NCBI GenBank assembly: GCA_951802425.1
Contig: OX637804.1
Span: forward strand, 1,364,001-1,428,000
Reading direction: 5' to 3'
From: Clavaria fumosa
Lineage: Eukaryota; Basidiomycota; Agaricomycetes; Agaricales; Clavariaceae
Length of the DNA stretch: 64,000 bases
Numbering within the stretch: position 1 is the stretch's first letter; each line of letters starts with the position of its first letter. Made by a program: the position numbers and the translations under genes. The notes under the pieces were generated by a model that saw only the letters and a program-made list of their open reading frames with translations, was not told where the DNA came from and did not search any database. Positions 63,482-64,000 of the stretch are shown here, one piece after another.

Positions 63482-64000
63482 GAGAGTAGGATAAACAGCT
63501 GGAGAAAAATGATCAGATGAATTTAGTGTAAACGTTCAATGTCCCCATTGCTATATTTCTCTTGTCATGTGATCCCGCCGCTTCGCTAAACTTGAACACT
63601 GGCCCCAACGGCTGAAGCCACCCACATCGTTCGTTCCGTGTTTAGTTCGCCACGCACAGCAAGATTCACCACACGGGATGTCTTCCAGCTGTCGCTGCAC
63701 CACCGCCCAAAGAAACACACCCCCCCTCCCCCTGCGACCATCTTGGATCGCAGAGGCGACAAACAGAAGGGGGAGCTTGGCAGCCGCCGCGCCCCCGAGC
63801 ACGCCGTGCGTTCCACGAGTCGCGCATCTGCGCCTCTCCTTCTGTGTGTGTGTGTGCGCCACGCCGAGCTCGGACACACACATCCAGCGAAGCACCCGAA
63901 ACGGTGCTCCACTGCACCTCAGGCTTGCCAGCCAGCACGCGTCCGGAACACATCACGCAGAAGCCGGACGGCCGGCGTCCTGCGTCCCGTTGCGTCCACC
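63482..64000. other. Upstream region of the kelch gene
   Basis: GC-rich, with a short GT microsatellite at about 63845-63857. Overlapping Arg/Cys-rich minus frames look like composition artefacts. No supported gene. Confidence 0.4.

Noticed and set aside
63551..63956. Several overlapping Arg/Cys/Trp-rich minus-strand frames at the right edge
   Set aside because: All three minus frames are open at once because of GC-rich composition; no domain seen.
1..64000. Bacterial or prophage interpretation (operons, ribosome binding sites, CRISPR)
   Set aside because: Spliceosomal introns in every host gene and fungal retroelements exclude a prokaryotic origin.

Overview
The window looks like a basidiomycete fungal genome, most likely an Agaricomycete. 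Its host genes carry many short (about 40-70 nt) GT-AG introns, it has fungal-type WAPL, SIN1/AVO1, long-form RNase Z and class I HDAC genes, and it holds Ty3/gypsy and Ty1/copia elements of basidiomycete type. It is a gene-poor, transposon-rich stretch with a host gene island at about 13.1-25.4 kb and one more host gene near the right end (61.9-63.5 kb).

Layout. 0-1.07 kb: remnant of an unrecognised minus-strand gene. 1.07-10.95 kb: full-length gypsy element A1 (918-bp LTRs, 4-bp target duplication, intact gag and pol, and a five-exon ANTISENSE accessory gene between pol and the 3' LTR). 11.4-12.2 kb: CpG-depleted gypsy relic. 13.1-25.4 kb: HDAC (-), a 100-aa protein (+), TORC2 subunit SIN1/AVO1 (+), a possible hypothetical gene (-), RNase Z (+), WAPL (-). 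25.5-27.4 kb: low-complexity DNA and a 42-bp minisatellite. 27.45-61.05 kb: a deep nest of transposons. 61.06-61.5 kb: copia relic. 61.93-63.48 kb: secreted/GPI-type kelch protein (-).

The nest reads as follows. Copia F (35.9-61.05 kb, -) was split by chromovirus D (37462-57967, -, 5-bp duplication CTCGG). D's 3' LTR was split by gypsy A2 (37676-50117, +). A2 was hit by a hAT-like MITE in its 5' LTR and by a 1.37-kb gag-only LTR element (TR-GAG2) in pol (5-bp duplication GTTAT). To the left, F's 3' LTR is cut by a third A-family copy (A3, -). A3 carries TR-GAG1 and abuts a copia relic (E), and E's gag holds a 218-bp TG...CA element containing a tRNA-like sequence.

The most interesting system: two different gypsy lineages (A without a chromodomain, D with one) each carry, between pol and the 3' LTR and in the opposite orientation, a gene for a highly charged coiled-coil protein. 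Each protein has a six-cysteine motif with fungal Zn2Cys6 spacing. In family A the gene is spliced, with introns that only work on the antisense strand, and it is present in two copies. Most nonsense changes in the decayed copies are CGA to TGA, which points to CpG methylation decay as the main force degrading these elements.
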